Assembly (NCBI GenBank): GCA_040218145.1
Contig: JAVJQK010000005.1
Span: 1 to 64,000 of the forward strand
Reading direction: 5' to 3'
DNA: 64,000 bases
From: Sandaracinaceae bacterium
Lineage (GTDB): Bacteria; Myxococcota_A; Polyangia; Polyangiales; Sandaracinaceae
The translations under genes and the position numbers were made by a program. Positions 33,528 through 42,264 of this stretch are shown piece by piece. Within the stretch, counting starts at the first letter, position 1; each line of letters begins with the position of its first letter. Below the pieces are notes generated by a model. The model was not told where the DNA came from, did not search any database, and saw only the letters and a list, made by a program, of their open reading frames with translations.

Positions 33528-33872
33528 TCAGCGGAAGAACTGGGCTTCGGCGATCAGGCCGTCGCGCAGGCGATAGCGGACGAGCACCTCCCCCTCGCTG
33601 CGCTCGCCGGTCGTGGGGTCGGTCCGCCACCAGCGCTCGTGATCGACGCAGTGCTCGCCGACCACGATCCGCGTGTCCACCCTCCCGCCGAAGGTGCGAG
33701 TGGAGAAGAGCGGCTCGTAGCGCTCGCGGAAGGGCTCGATGCCGACGCAGACCTCCTCGCCGTCCTGGTCGAGGACCCGGATCTCCGGGTGGTAGCAGGC
33801 GCAGAAGGCGTCGAGATCGGCGGCGTTGTAGGCTTCGAGCTGACGACGGGCGAGGGACTCCACGGGCTGCAT
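33528..33872 (-). CDS. SnoaL/NTF2-like protein
   Basis: The 114-residue product has the NTF2-like opening helix (LARRQLEAYNAADLDAFCACYHPEI), a curved sheet region and a C-terminal strand GLIAEAQFFR, typical of SnoaL-like cytoplasmic cone-fold proteins. The family includes isomerases and unassigned proteins; no specific reaction is visible. It has the normal length and a clean ATG at 33872. Confidence 0.85.
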   Translation of the reverse strand: MQPVESLARRQLEAYNAADLDAFCACYHPEIRVLDQDGEEVCVGIEPFRERYEPLFSTRTFGGRVDTRIVVGEHCVDHERWWRTDPTTGERSEGEVLVRYRLRDGLIAEAQFFR

Positions 33873-33986
33873 CGCCGCAGCGTACCGCTGGATGAGAGTC
33901 GAGATGAGCTACGCGACGACGACGCGGCCGCTCCCGGCGAGCGCCCCCGTGGACCCGGCGCCCGCTGTCAGCCCGCGACGCTCGCC

Positions 33987-34382
33987 TCACGGCCCGGAAC
34001 GCTGAGAGAGCACGCAGCGCCCCTCGAGACACGCCGCGACTGGCTCCCCTTCTCCGGCTCCTTCGCGAGGAGCACACTCCATCGACGCGTAGGCCACACA
34101 CTCCACCGCCGCGCACTCCGCCCGGTAGGCCTCCCATGCCGAGCGCGACCAGGCCATGGCGCAGCCGGGGCCGCTGCTCGCGCAGCAGTCGCGCGGTGTG
34201 CCCACCATGCAGTCGTCGTCCTCCACGCAAGCCATCGCGTCGCCATCCGTCGACGTGACGCCCCCTGCGCCCTCGGTGACCTCCCCGCCGTTCCCTGCGG
34301 CGACACCGTCCTCGCGACCCGACTCCGCCGCGCCGCCACAAGCAGACAGGGCGAGCACGAAGAGCACCCGATGCATGCGCAT
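33987..34382 (-). CDS. small Cys-rich lipoprotein
   Basis: The 131-residue product has a lipoprotein signal (MHRVLFVLALSAC) and a Gly/Glu-rich linker, then about nine cysteines, including CC and repeated C-x(5-8)-C spacing. ATG at 34382 or at 34376 (two codons later) are both possible. It is convergent with the HPF/stress operon only at a distance; a half repeat and 352 bp lie between the genes. Function unknown. Confidence 0.7.
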   Translation of the reverse strand: MRMHRVLFVLALSACGGAAESGREDGVAAGNGGEVTEGAGGVTSTDGDAMACVEDDDCMVGTPRDCCASSGPGCAMAWSRSAWEAYRAECAAVECVAYASMECAPREGAGEGEPVAACLEGRCVLSQRSGP

Positions 34383-34734
34383 GACCCGCTTCTAGCACGG
34401 CCCGGCGCGGCCACTCTCACGCATGGTGTGCTCGGGGACGATCCTCGTCATTCGTCAAACTCCGAACGCTCCGCGCCGTGACCGGTGACACTGGCCATTT
34501 GGGGCTCTCGACCCTAGGTGATTCAGTGATGAGGGTCTCTCTCCCGCGACGAAACTGAGGAGCCACCGCCCCGCCGAGAGGCGTGCGAGTGGCTCCGGGT
34601 CGCTGGTCGGGACGCACCCCCTCCACCGTCGAACCTCACGAGGTCGACCTGCGTGACCGTGCGCCCGACCCCGCTTTGCCGAGCTTGGTTGTCTCGACGG
34701 AATCGTCCGTCGTTCTCACCTATCGGAGGTTGCA
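34383..34734. other. 352-bp intergenic region before the HPF/stress operon
   Basis: This region holds a left half copy of the palindromic repeat (34434-34470) and must contain the promoters for two divergent genes. A run TGATTCAGTGATGAGG near 34519 is slightly AT-richer. I see no clear promoter or RNA gene. Confidence 0.45.
34434..34470. repeat. palindromic repeat, left half (L1)
   Basis: The segment has a canonical left arm GGGGACGATCCTCGTC followed by AAACTCCGAACGCT; the right arm is absent. The same left half, with an identical extension to CCGAACGCT, occurs at 43084. Confidence 0.85.
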
Positions 34735-35100
34735 GTGGAGATTCGTGTTCGTTTCGTCGGAGTCGCGCCCAGCGACACACGAGCGGTGATCAGCGAGGTG
34801 GAGCGCCGCGTCGACCTGGCGCTCGACCGGCTCTCGCCCCGCATTCGCGAGGTGAGCGTCACGTGCTCGGACGTCAATGGCCCCCGCGGCGGCCTGGACC
34901 AGCAGTGCGTGGTGATCATCACGCTGAAGAACGAGGGCGACCCCGTGGTGGGTCGGGCCCTCGAAGAGACTCGCGGCCAGGCCGTCGCCCGGTCGCTCAA
35001 GCGCGCGCGACGTCAACTCGAGGACTCGTTCGAGCGTCAGCGAGTTTGGACATCGACCCGTCGGCACACGACGCAACCACAGCTTCAGGAGAGCTCATGA
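34735..35100 (+). CDS. HPF/RaiA-like (S30AE) ribosome hibernation-type protein
   Basis: The 121-residue product fits the S30AE fold: MEIRVRFVGV as the first strand, the helix ISEVERRVDLALDRLSPRI, the strand/loop VSVTCSDVNGPRGGLDQQCVVIITL with the family's conserved D-x-N-G-P-R-G-G, and a final helix. Known members bind the small ribosomal subunit in dormancy or stress. The GTG at 34735 gives the fold without extra residues. Its stop overlaps the start of the next gene (ATGA), so the two are co-translated. Confidence 0.85.
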   Translation: MEIRVRFVGVAPSDTRAVISEVERRVDLALDRLSPRIREVSVTCSDVNGPRGGLDQQCVVIITLKNEGDPVVGRALEETRGQAVARSLKRARRQLEDSFERQRVWTSTRRHTTQPQLQESS

Positions 35101-36443
35101 CCACGAGTCCCACTGTCCTGTTCGCCACGGATCTCGAAGGCGACGTCACCAGGGGCCTCAGCCTGGCGAGCGCCCTCGCCGAGGAGCGCGCTGCCACCCT
35201 GCTCGTGGTCCACGTCGTCCCGCTCCGCGCGAGCGACGGCGAGGGCATGCTCCACACCGGCGTCGACTTGATGAAGAGCGCGCGCCACCGCGACCTGCAC
35301 GCCTTGTCCCGCTCGGCTCCGGACGTGCCCCATCGGACCCTGCTCCGGATCGGTGAGCCGGCGGAAGAGCTCGCGCAGGTCGCGAGGGAGTCCCGCGCGG
35401 CGCTCGTCGTGATGGAGGCCCGCGAGCGCAGCGCGCTGCGCCGCATGTTCGGTCCGGGGCTCGTCGAGCGGCTGCGCGCGCGCGTGGACTGTCCGATCGT
35501 GACCTATCAGCCCCACCGTGCCGACTCGCACCCCGCGTCGACATCGCGTCTGGAGGACGCGCTCCCGCCGTCTGTCGCGCTTCAGTCCGTGCTCGACGCG
35601 CGCGTCGACGCCCTGCTCGGCTGGCTGGACGCGCAGGCTGACGCCGTGGCCTCGGTCGCAGAGCGGCCCTCCATCCAGCGGTCCGTGGCCCGGCTGGCCG
35701 CGGGCGCGAGCCAGCGAGAGCGGGACGAGCTCGTGTTGGAGCTGGGCGGACACCTCCGCGAGGTCCAAGGCGTCGGCGTAGAGCTCTGGCTGGGCGACGG
35801 AGGCATCGACGCGACGAGCTCCTCCTCCCTCGTCGAGCCGCTCCTCTGCGTGGGCCTCGCCGCGCGGCCCGGCCCGGAGCGCGACGCGTGGATCAGCGCG
35901 GCGATGCGAGAGGGCGCCGCGGTCTCCTTCCCCATCGACGCGTCCGACCCGGCGCAGGCCCCCGTCGTCCTCGCGAGCGCGCGCGTCCCGCTCCCGGGAG
36001 GAGCCGCCGCGGCCCTGGCGTTCACCTTCGACGCGCGAGCCGACTTCCTGCGAATCCTCGCCCAGCCCGGTCCCTCGTCGTCCGCGGAGACCTACGCGTT
36101 CGACCAGCAAGGCCTCATGCTCTCGAACAGTCGATTCCCCGTTCAGCTCCAGCGCGCCGGACTCCTCGCCCCTTCAGCCCAGGCGGCCCGCAGGGTGCGG
36201 GTCAGCGACCCCGGCATCAGTTTGCTCGACGCGCCGGCCCCAGACGCGACGGAGGCGTGGCCCCTCACCGAGATGGCCGCGGAGGCTACGGCCGGCCGAG
36301 ACGGCGTCAACGTGCATGGCTATCGCGACTACCGAGGCGTGCCGGTGATCGGCGCGTGGCGGTGGATCTCCAGCCACCGCATCGGGGTCGCGGCCGAGAT
36401 GGACGTCACCGACGCTCGGGGGGCGCAGTTCAGCCGCGCGTAG
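35097..36443 (+). CDS. universal stress protein domain fused to Cache-like sensor
   Basis: Residues 1-140 form a UspA-like domain (TVLFATDLEGDVTRGLSLASALAEERAA..LLVVHVVP, ending GEPAEELAQVARESRAALVVMEARERS). The canonical ATP motif is not obvious, so nucleotide binding is uncertain. Residues 160-440 resemble a double-Cache-like sensor: LRILAQPG, ETYAFDQQGLMLSNSRF and DYRGVPVIGAWRWI match the Cache strands. No transmembrane segment is seen, so it would sense an internal ligand. Coupled by ATGA overlap to the HPF-like gene, it suggests control of ribosome dormancy by a small-molecule signal. This is inference. AGGAGA precedes the ATG. Confidence 0.75.
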   Translation: MTTSPTVLFATDLEGDVTRGLSLASALAEERAATLLVVHVVPLRASDGEGMLHTGVDLMKSARHRDLHALSRSAPDVPHRTLLRIGEPAEELAQVARESRAALVVMEARERSALRRMFGPGLVERLRARVDCPIVTYQPHRADSHPASTSRLEDALPPSVALQSVLDARVDALLGWLDAQADAVASVAERPSIQRSVARLAAGASQRERDELVLELGGHLREVQGVGVELWLGDGGIDATSSSSLVEPLLCVGLAARPGPERDAWISAAMREGAAVSFPIDASDPAQAPVVLASARVPLPGGAAAALAFTFDARADFLRILAQPGPSSSAETYAFDQQGLMLSNSRFPVQLQRAGLLAPSAQAARRVRVSDPGISLLDAPAPDATEAWPLTEMAAEATAGRDGVNVHGYRDYRGVPVIGAWRWISSHRIGVAAEMDVTDARGAQFSRA

Positions 36444-36460
36444 TGGGGCGGATCGATGGT

Positions 36461-36479
36461 GCGACGAACAGGATCGTCA
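36461..36479. repeat. palindromic repeat, degenerate right arm
   Basis: GCGACGAACAGGATCGTCAC resembles the right arm (GAACGAATAGGATCGTCCCC) with a deletion of AAT and a mutated end. It lies 18 bp after the Usp gene and abuts the truncated gene copy at 36477. Confidence 0.5.
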
Positions 36480-36668
36480 CTCGCGCAGCTGCTCGCGAAC
36501 GTCTGGATCCGTCATGCGCAGGATCAGCAGCCACTCGCTCCCGTCGGGGAGGTCGGGGGACGGGTGGACCAACCCGAGGAGCGAGAGCCCGAGCACGAGC
36601 TCGATCGACGCCCAGCGCCTGCACCAGTATCGCCCCCACTCGCGCCGCCGAAGGAGCTCGCGCGACAC
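36477..36668 (-). pseudogene. truncated copy of the membrane protein gene at 43430
   Basis: This 63-codon open frame matches the C-terminal half of the 142-residue membrane protein encoded at 43430-43858 with high DNA identity over 36478-36675. The first 79 residues, including the first hydrophobic helices, are missing, and 17 codons near the end are deleted in frame. It begins at GTG and ends at the homologous stop. The adjacent repeat arm is present at both loci, so the segment was copied together with it. Expression is doubtful. Confidence 0.75.
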
Positions 36669-36693
36669 GGCGAACTGACGGCTAGCTCATGGC

Positions 36694-37239
36694 TCAGCCG
36701 GCGTCGGTCGCCGCGTCGGAGCCGCCGGAGTCCGTCGCTCCACCGTCGGTCGGCCCCGCGTCGGTTGGCCCCGCGTCGGTCGGCCCCGCGTCGCCCCCAC
36801 AATCTTCGCAGAGGTTCTCGGTGACGGTGAGACCGTAGGAGGTCACCTCGACGAGCGGGCGCGACCCATCGTACGGGAACCAAGGCGCGCTCACGGTCGT
36901 GCTCCCGCCCGCGATCGGCTGGGTCTGCACGCGCTGGGTCTCCGACTCCCACTCCGTCGTGCCATCCGCCGGGTCGAGCGCGCGAATGGTGACCTCGGCG
37001 CATGCGGGTGGCGATTCCCCGATCCACGTCACCTCGGTGATCAGCATCTGGGTGCCCTGACCGCCGCGCTCGATGCGAGGAGAGATGCGCAGCTCGCTGA
37101 CCGTCACGGCACCCGGAGCATCCGGCGAGGTGCAGAGCGAGGAAGGCGGCTCGGGATCGCCCCCGCAGTTGATGCAGCCGAGCATCGGGGCCCAGAGCGC
37201 CACCACCAGGGTGGTGAACAGCAAACGCCGATCTCTCAT
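36694..37239 (-). CDS. predicted lipoprotein with C-terminal DAGPT repeats
   Basis: The 181-residue product starts MRDRRLLFTTLVVALWAPMLGC (lipobox MLGC), with a Cys pair in INCGGDP and a strand-rich domain (residues 40-150). It ends in three direct copies of G-P-T-D-A encoded by 15-bp tandem repeats (36745-36793). ATG at 37239 is used. The tail resembles the DAG linkers of other lipoproteins here, but at the C-terminus. Function unknown. Confidence 0.75.
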   Translation of the reverse strand: MRDRRLLFTTLVVALWAPMLGCINCGGDPEPPSSLCTSPDAPGAVTVSELRISPRIERGGQGTQMLITEVTWIGESPPACAEVTIRALDPADGTTEWESETQRVQTQPIAGGSTTVSAPWFPYDGSRPLVEVTSYGLTVTENLCEDCGGDAGPTDAGPTDAGPTDGGATDSGGSDAATDAG

Positions 37240-37323
37240 GATTCCTTCATAGCAGTTGCGGTCTTCTGCCCGCCATGGCGGAGCGGAGTGGTTCGACTCC
37301 CCGAGGCGTGATACCCGCTTAGC

Positions 37324-38751
37324 GTGCGCGCACTGCTCGCCCTCATGATCGCCGCTTCGGGTTGCGGGGGCGGCGCCGCAGACGACGCGGGCGCCGACGC
37401 AGCCGTTGGACCGCGCGACGCGGGGAGGCCGGACACGGGCGTGCTCGATGCGGGCGTCCCGGACGCGGCGGCGGCGGACGCGGGCCCAGCGGACGCCCGC
37501 GTACTGGACGCCGGTCAACGCGACGCGGGCGTCGACGCGGGCGCGCCCGACGCGTTCGTGCCCGCCCCGATCGCCGAGCGCGACGGTCCGGGCGCTGCGG
37601 TCGCGTCGTCGCCCGTCTCGCCCGCGTGTCTCGAGCGCACCTACGGGGGGCCGGGGTACGAGCAGTTCCAGGATCTCGCCGTGCTCGCCGACGGCGCCCT
37701 GCTGGGCGGCACCACCACGGCCACCCTCGGGAGCTATCTCGACGCGTGGCTGATCCGGCTCGACGCCACGGGGGACGTCGTCTGGTCGCGCGCCATCGGG
37801 GCTGCGTATCGCGACGGCTTCCAGGCGGTCCGCGTCGCGTCGGACGGTGACCTGCTCGCCGCCGGCTTCTCGCAGGTGGGAGATGGACGCGATGGAGGGC
37901 AGTCCGCGGCGTTGCTCGTACGCGTCGCTCCGTCCACGGGGCTGCTGCGGTGGAGTCGCCGCCTCATGCCCCGCGACGCGTTCGCCCGCGCCGTCGACGT
38001 GCTCGAGACGGCGAGCGGCGAGCTGCGGGTCGTCGTCAACGAGACCGAAGGCCCCTCCGGGAGCTGGGATGTCGCGGTGTGGAGAGCGACCGCCGAGGGC
38101 ACGACGCTCGGCGTGCGCGAGATCGACCTCGGCGCGATCGACGAAGTGTGCGCGGCGACCGAGATGAGCGATGGCGGCTTGCTGCTCGTGGGCCGGTCGT
38201 TCGACACCTTCGTGGACGACGAGGACACCTTCTTCGCGCTGCGCCTCGACGCAGATCTCCGTGAGGTCTGGCGCCGCACGTACGGGACGAACGGCATCGG
38301 CTGGAGCGCCGCCGGGGAGCGACCTTGCGGCGTGGTCCGGCTCGACGGTGACGCAGCCGCGATCGCGACCACCGATCGCACCGACCCATTCGCTCAATCG
38401 CGGAGGGTGTTCGTGATCGCCGCCGACGGCTCTCCCATCCGGGACCGCGTCCATCACGTGGCGGGTGACCACCGCGTGCAGTCCATCGCGCGCGCGGCCG
38501 ACGGCCAGCTCGTCGTCATCGGCCCTCGCATCGATGGCAGCCTCGACTTCGAAGCCGACCGCGTCGATGACGCGGGCGACGTCCGATGGACCGCGAGCTA
38601 CGGCGGCGCCGACTGGGACCTGCCCCGCAGCCTCGAGCGCGTCGCCGACGGGAGCTTCCTCGTCGCGGGCGAGACCTACTCGCTGCGACCCGACAGCCAG
38701 GGTTGGGTCCTGCGCCTGACCGACGCCGGCGCCTTCACGTGCGCCTGGTGA
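37324..38751 (+). CDS. beta-propeller lipoprotein with DAG linker
   Basis: The 475-residue product has a GTG start and begins MRALLALMIAASGC, a lipoprotein signal. A long D-A-G linker (residues 18-85) leads to a beta-propeller-like domain with repeats such as GGPGYEQFQDLAVLADGALLGG and FDTFVDDEDTFFALRLDADLREVWRRTYG. Each blade holds a G-(D/E)-x-V-W strand. It is a surface-anchored binding module of unknown ligand, related in style to the propeller at 26005. Confidence 0.8.
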   Translation: MRALLALMIAASGCGGGAADDAGADAAVGPRDAGRPDTGVLDAGVPDAAAADAGPADARVLDAGQRDAGVDAGAPDAFVPAPIAERDGPGAAVASSPVSPACLERTYGGPGYEQFQDLAVLADGALLGGTTTATLGSYLDAWLIRLDATGDVVWSRAIGAAYRDGFQAVRVASDGDLLAAGFSQVGDGRDGGQSAALLVRVAPSTGLLRWSRRLMPRDAFARAVDVLETASGELRVVVNETEGPSGSWDVAVWRATAEGTTLGVREIDLGAIDEVCAATEMSDGGLLLVGRSFDTFVDDEDTFFALRLDADLREVWRRTYGTNGIGWSAAGERPCGVVRLDGDAAAIATTDRTDPFAQSRRVFVIAADGSPIRDRVHHVAGDHRVQSIARAADGQLVVIGPRIDGSLDFEADRVDDAGDVRWTASYGGADWDLPRSLERVADGSFLVAGETYSLRPDSQGWVLRLTDAGAFTCAW

Positions 38752-38867
38752 GGTCAGGCGCGCCGAGGCCCATGGCGGAACGGCTTGCTGCCGCCGTCAT
38801 CCGCCCATCGAGCGGGCTTGGCGGAGCGGGTCGAGCGCTTATGCTCGGATCCGACGGGGGGTGACCG

Positions 38868-39839
38868 ATGGTGGACTCGAGCGAGACGGAGTGGCCGGCG
38901 CTGGACTACGGCGCGTGGCGGGAGACGTGCGGCGCGCTCCATATGTGGACGCAGATCGCGGGGAAATACCGGCTGGCGCACACGCCCTGGGTCAACCACT
39001 CGTGGCACGCGACGCTCTACGTGACGCCGCGAGGGCTCACGACCGGGGTGGTGCCGGACGGTGGCCGGACGGTGACGCTCGACTTCGACTTCGTGGACCA
39101 CGCCCTCGTGGCCCGAGCCGACGGCGGCGCGACCCGCGCCTTCGCGCTCGAGGAGATGAGCGTCGCCGCGTTCTTCGAGCGCGCGCGGGAGGCGATCGCC
39201 GCGGTGGGCGGCAGGCCCAGCCTCCACGGCGCGCCGAGCGAGGTGCCCGACGCGATCCCGTTCGCCGACGACACGGCCGCCCGCCCCTACGATCGCGACG
39301 CGGTCGAGCGCTACCACCAGGCCCTGATCCGGGTGGCGCACGTCTTCTCGCACTTCCGCACGTCGTTCCTCGGCAAGGTGAGCCCGGTGCACCTCTTCTG
39401 GGGTGCGCTCGACCTCGCGGTGACGCGCTTCTCGGGCCGGCGGGCGCCGCTGCACCCGGGCGGCATCCCCAACCTCCCGGACGAGGTGACCCGGGAGGCC
39501 TACAGCCACGAGGTCTCCTCGGCGGGTTTCTGGCCGGGCGGCGGCGGCGTGGAGGAGGCGATGTTCTATTCCTACGCCTACCCGGCCCCCGACGGCTTCG
39601 CGGCGGCGAAGGTGGAGCCGGAGGGCGCGCGCTACCACGACCAGCTCGGCGAGTTCGTCCTCCCCTACGACGCGGTCCGGTCGGCCGCCGACCCGAGCGC
39701 GACGCTGCTGCGCTTCCTGCGGTCGACCTACGCCGCGGCGGCGGACCGAGGCGGCTGGGATCGCGACGCCCTCGAGTGCGAGCTCGGCGCCCCGGGCGTC
39801 CCGCGCGCCGTCTCGAGCCCGCGTGAGGGCGGCTCTTGA
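38868..39839 (+). CDS. DUF5996-family protein
   Basis: The 323-residue product shows the DUF5996 pattern: an opening TLHMWTQIAGKYRLA-like segment (ALHMWTQIAGKYRLAHTPWVNHSWH), a central FRTSFLGKVSPVHLFWGALDLAVTRFSGR, and ESYSHEVSSAGFWPGGGG-like region (REAYSHEVSSAGFWPG) with the Glu/His pair. The family has no established activity that I know. There is no signal peptide, so the protein is cytoplasmic. Start ATG at 38868. Nothing in the flanks suggests an operon. Confidence 0.85.
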   Translation: MVDSSETEWPALDYGAWRETCGALHMWTQIAGKYRLAHTPWVNHSWHATLYVTPRGLTTGVVPDGGRTVTLDFDFVDHALVARADGGATRAFALEEMSVAAFFERAREAIAAVGGRPSLHGAPSEVPDAIPFADDTAARPYDRDAVERYHQALIRVAHVFSHFRTSFLGKVSPVHLFWGALDLAVTRFSGRRAPLHPGGIPNLPDEVTREAYSHEVSSAGFWPGGGGVEEAMFYSYAYPAPDGFAAAKVEPEGARYHDQLGEFVLPYDAVRSAADPSATLLRFLRSTYAAAADRGGWDRDALECELGAPGVPRAVSSPREGGS

Positions 39840-40082
39840 CCACAGATTGAGCGGGCACACCGCGTGCGTGATCCGCCACGGTTCGTCAGGCGGCGTCGCG
39901 CTCGCGTGCCGGGCGAACCCGGTTGGCGACACGGCCCGCCCCCTCGGCGAGCAGCGGCTCACTCGATGATTCTCGGTGTCCCGTGCCCGTCACGCCAACG
40001 GTGACACCCCGCGCGAGCGGTGGCAGTCTGCCGGCTCCATGCGCACCGATTCCCTGCTCTCCCACCGAACCGGCACATCCCC

Positions 40083-42137
40083 GTGAGCGAAGATTCTCAG
40101 TCCAACGGGCTGCCGATAGCCCGCTCGCAGCAGCACGCGCGCCGGGCTCTGGTCTACGGCCGCACGCTGATCCTCCTGGACGTGGAGGCCGAGCACCTCG
40201 ACGACGTCCTGGACGCCGTAGCCGAAGAGCTCGCCACCGACCCGTCGACCGGCTACCGCGACTCGGTCAAGGAGAGCCTCCGACGACTCGGGGACTCCGG
40301 GCCCGAGCTCCTGGACGGCGGCGTGGCGGTCGTGCACGACTCGCTGCCGGCGGTGGACGGCGTCCCGGTCGACGTCGACGTCCTGGTCCGCACGCAGGAG
40401 CCGTTGGCGCTCCGGGACGACGAAGGCGACGCCGTCCGCTTCATCTGGGTCTTGATCACGAGCGAGAAGACGCACCCGCACGTGGGCGCGGCGGCCGAGT
40501 TCGCGCACCTGATGCATCACGAGGACCTCGCCCAGCCCGCCCTCGCGGCGGAGACCCCGGGCGAGCTGGCCGCGGCGTTCGAGCACGCGCTGAAGCGCGA
40601 GATCGATCTGCAGCGCATCCCTCCCGAGCTGGAGCGCACGGGGCGGCTCTTCGGCGGCATGATCCGAGACCTAAAGCGCCGCGCGCCCCACTACATCGAC
40701 GACTTCCGGCAGGGCTTCCGGGTGAAGGTGCTCGGGAGTGTCCTGTTCATGTTCGTGGCGTGCCTCGCGGCGGCGGTCGCCTTCGGCGGGCTGCTCTCGA
40801 CGCTCACGGACGGGCAGATCGGCGCGGTCGAGACGCTGCTCGCCTCGGCGGTGTGCGGGGTGGTGTGGTCGCTCTGCGCCGGGCAGCCGCTGCCCATCGT
40901 CGGCGCCACCGGACCGAACGTGATCTTCACCGGCATCCTCTATGGGCTCTGCCAGCGCTTCGACGTGCCGTTCCTGCCGACCGTCGCCTGCACGGGGCTC
41001 TGGGCGGGCTTCTTCCTGCTGGTGCTGGCGGCGACGGACGCGAGCGCGCTCATCCGCTACTTCACCCGCTTCACGGACGAGGTCTTCGCGGCGCTCATCG
41101 GGCTGATCTTCATCAGCGAGGCGGCCTACGATCTGACGGGCGCGTTCCAGGACCCCGACGTGTCGGAGGCGACCGCGCTCTTCTCGTTGCTGCTCGCGCT
41201 CGGCACGACCGTGATCGCCATCGCGCTCGCGCGCTTCCGCCGCCTGCCCTATCTGCGCGCCAAGTTCCGCGAGTTCTTGAGCGACTTCGGGCCGGCCATC
41301 GCGATCCTGGCCATGACGCTGATCGCCCACTCCTGGTCGTCGCTCGAGCTGCCCAAGCTCGAGGCGCCGGACCACCTCGCGCCGTCGATCGACCGCGGGT
41401 GGGTGGTGAACCCGATGGCGGCGCCGGCCTGGGTGTGGGGCGCGTCCGCGATCCCCGCGCTGCTCCTCACGATCCTGATCTGGGTGAACCAGAACATCAC
41501 CGCGAGGCTGACGAACAGTCCCGACTACAAGCTGACGAAGGGGCCCGCGTTCCACTGGGACATCGCGGTCATGGGCTTCCTGGTCGGCTTGATGGGGATG
41601 TTCGGTCTCCCGTGGGTGGTCGGCGCCGTGGTCCGGTCGCTCAACCACACCAAGAGTCTCGTCGAGACCGACGCTCGCGGTCGGACGGTGGGCGTGGTCG
41701 AGAACCGGATCTCGAACCTGATGATCCACGTGCTCATCGGCGCGTCGGTGCTGTTCTTCCTGCCCTACTTGTCTCTCATCCCGATGGCGGTGCTCTTCGG
41801 GCTCTTCCTGTTCATGGGCATCGGCACCCTCGGCGGGAACCAGTTCGTGGACCGCCTCAAGCTCTGGATCATGGACCCGAACCTCTACCCGCCGACGCAC
41901 TACCTGCGCGCGGTGCCGGTCCGCTTCGTCCACTACTACACAGGCATCCAGTTCGCCTGTCTCACCGTCCTGTGGGTAGTGAAGGCGAGCGCCATCGGGA
42001 TCCTCTTCCCCTTCTTCGTGGCCATGCTCGTGCCGATCCGGCTCTCGCTGAAGAAGATCTTCCGGCCGCACCATCTGGCGCTCCTCGACGCCGAGGAAGG
42101 CCCGGCCGACGAGGAGTTCCGCGAGGTCGGTGCGTGA
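40083..42137 (+). CDS. bacterial SLC4-type bicarbonate/anion transporter
   Basis: The 684-residue product has a soluble N-terminal domain (residues 1-190) of the PTS-IIA-like/band-3 cytoplasmic type (TLILLDVEAEHLDDVL, FIWVLITSEKTHPHVGAAAEFAHLMHHE), then GGMIRDLKRRAPHYIDDFRQGF, the junction seen in SLC4 proteins, and a membrane domain with about 12-14 helices. GPNVIFTGILYGLCQRFDVPFLPTVACTGLW and FTDEVFAALIGLIFI match the HCO3_cotransp family. Sodium coupling versus exchange cannot be told. GTG at 40083 is favoured; GTG at 40020 is an alternative with 21 more residues. Confidence 0.85.
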   Translation: MSEDSQSNGLPIARSQQHARRALVYGRTLILLDVEAEHLDDVLDAVAEELATDPSTGYRDSVKESLRRLGDSGPELLDGGVAVVHDSLPAVDGVPVDVDVLVRTQEPLALRDDEGDAVRFIWVLITSEKTHPHVGAAAEFAHLMHHEDLAQPALAAETPGELAAAFEHALKREIDLQRIPPELERTGRLFGGMIRDLKRRAPHYIDDFRQGFRVKVLGSVLFMFVACLAAAVAFGGLLSTLTDGQIGAVETLLASAVCGVVWSLCAGQPLPIVGATGPNVIFTGILYGLCQRFDVPFLPTVACTGLWAGFFLLVLAATDASALIRYFTRFTDEVFAALIGLIFISEAAYDLTGAFQDPDVSEATALFSLLLALGTTVIAIALARFRRLPYLRAKFREFLSDFGPAIAILAMTLIAHSWSSLELPKLEAPDHLAPSIDRGWVVNPMAAPAWVWGASAIPALLLTILIWVNQNITARLTNSPDYKLTKGPAFHWDIAVMGFLVGLMGMFGLPWVVGAVVRSLNHTKSLVETDARGRTVGVVENRISNLMIHVLIGASVLFFLPYLSLIPMAVLFGLFLFMGIGTLGGNQFVDRLKLWIMDPNLYPPTHYLRAVPVRFVHYYTGIQFACLTVLWVVKASAIGILFPFFVAMLVPIRLSLKKIFRPHHLALLDAEEGPADEEFREVGA

Positions 42138-42147
42138 CGGAGCAGCG

Positions 42148-42181
42148 CGCACCTCAGCGTCCCGAACGCCGCTGAGGTGCG
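42148..42181. terminator. strong hairpin after the transporter gene
   Basis: Arms CGCACCTCAGCG and CGCTGAGGTGCG pair perfectly over 12 bp around a 10-base loop. The hairpin starts 11 bp after the stop. An A-run (GTGAAAAACC), not a T-run, follows on the plus strand, so a standard Rho-independent terminator is not proven. Confidence 0.55.
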
Positions 42182-42264
42182 TGAAAAACCGCGCGGTCAG
42201 GACGAGCCGCCGTGGTGCTCGACCAGCTTGACGCCCCGAGGTGAATCCGTGAAAGACTGGTGGC

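Noticed and set aside
42148-42181. Canonical Rho-independent terminator
   Set aside because: The stem is perfect, but an A-run and not a T-run follows on the gene's strand. It is kept only as a terminator-like hairpin.
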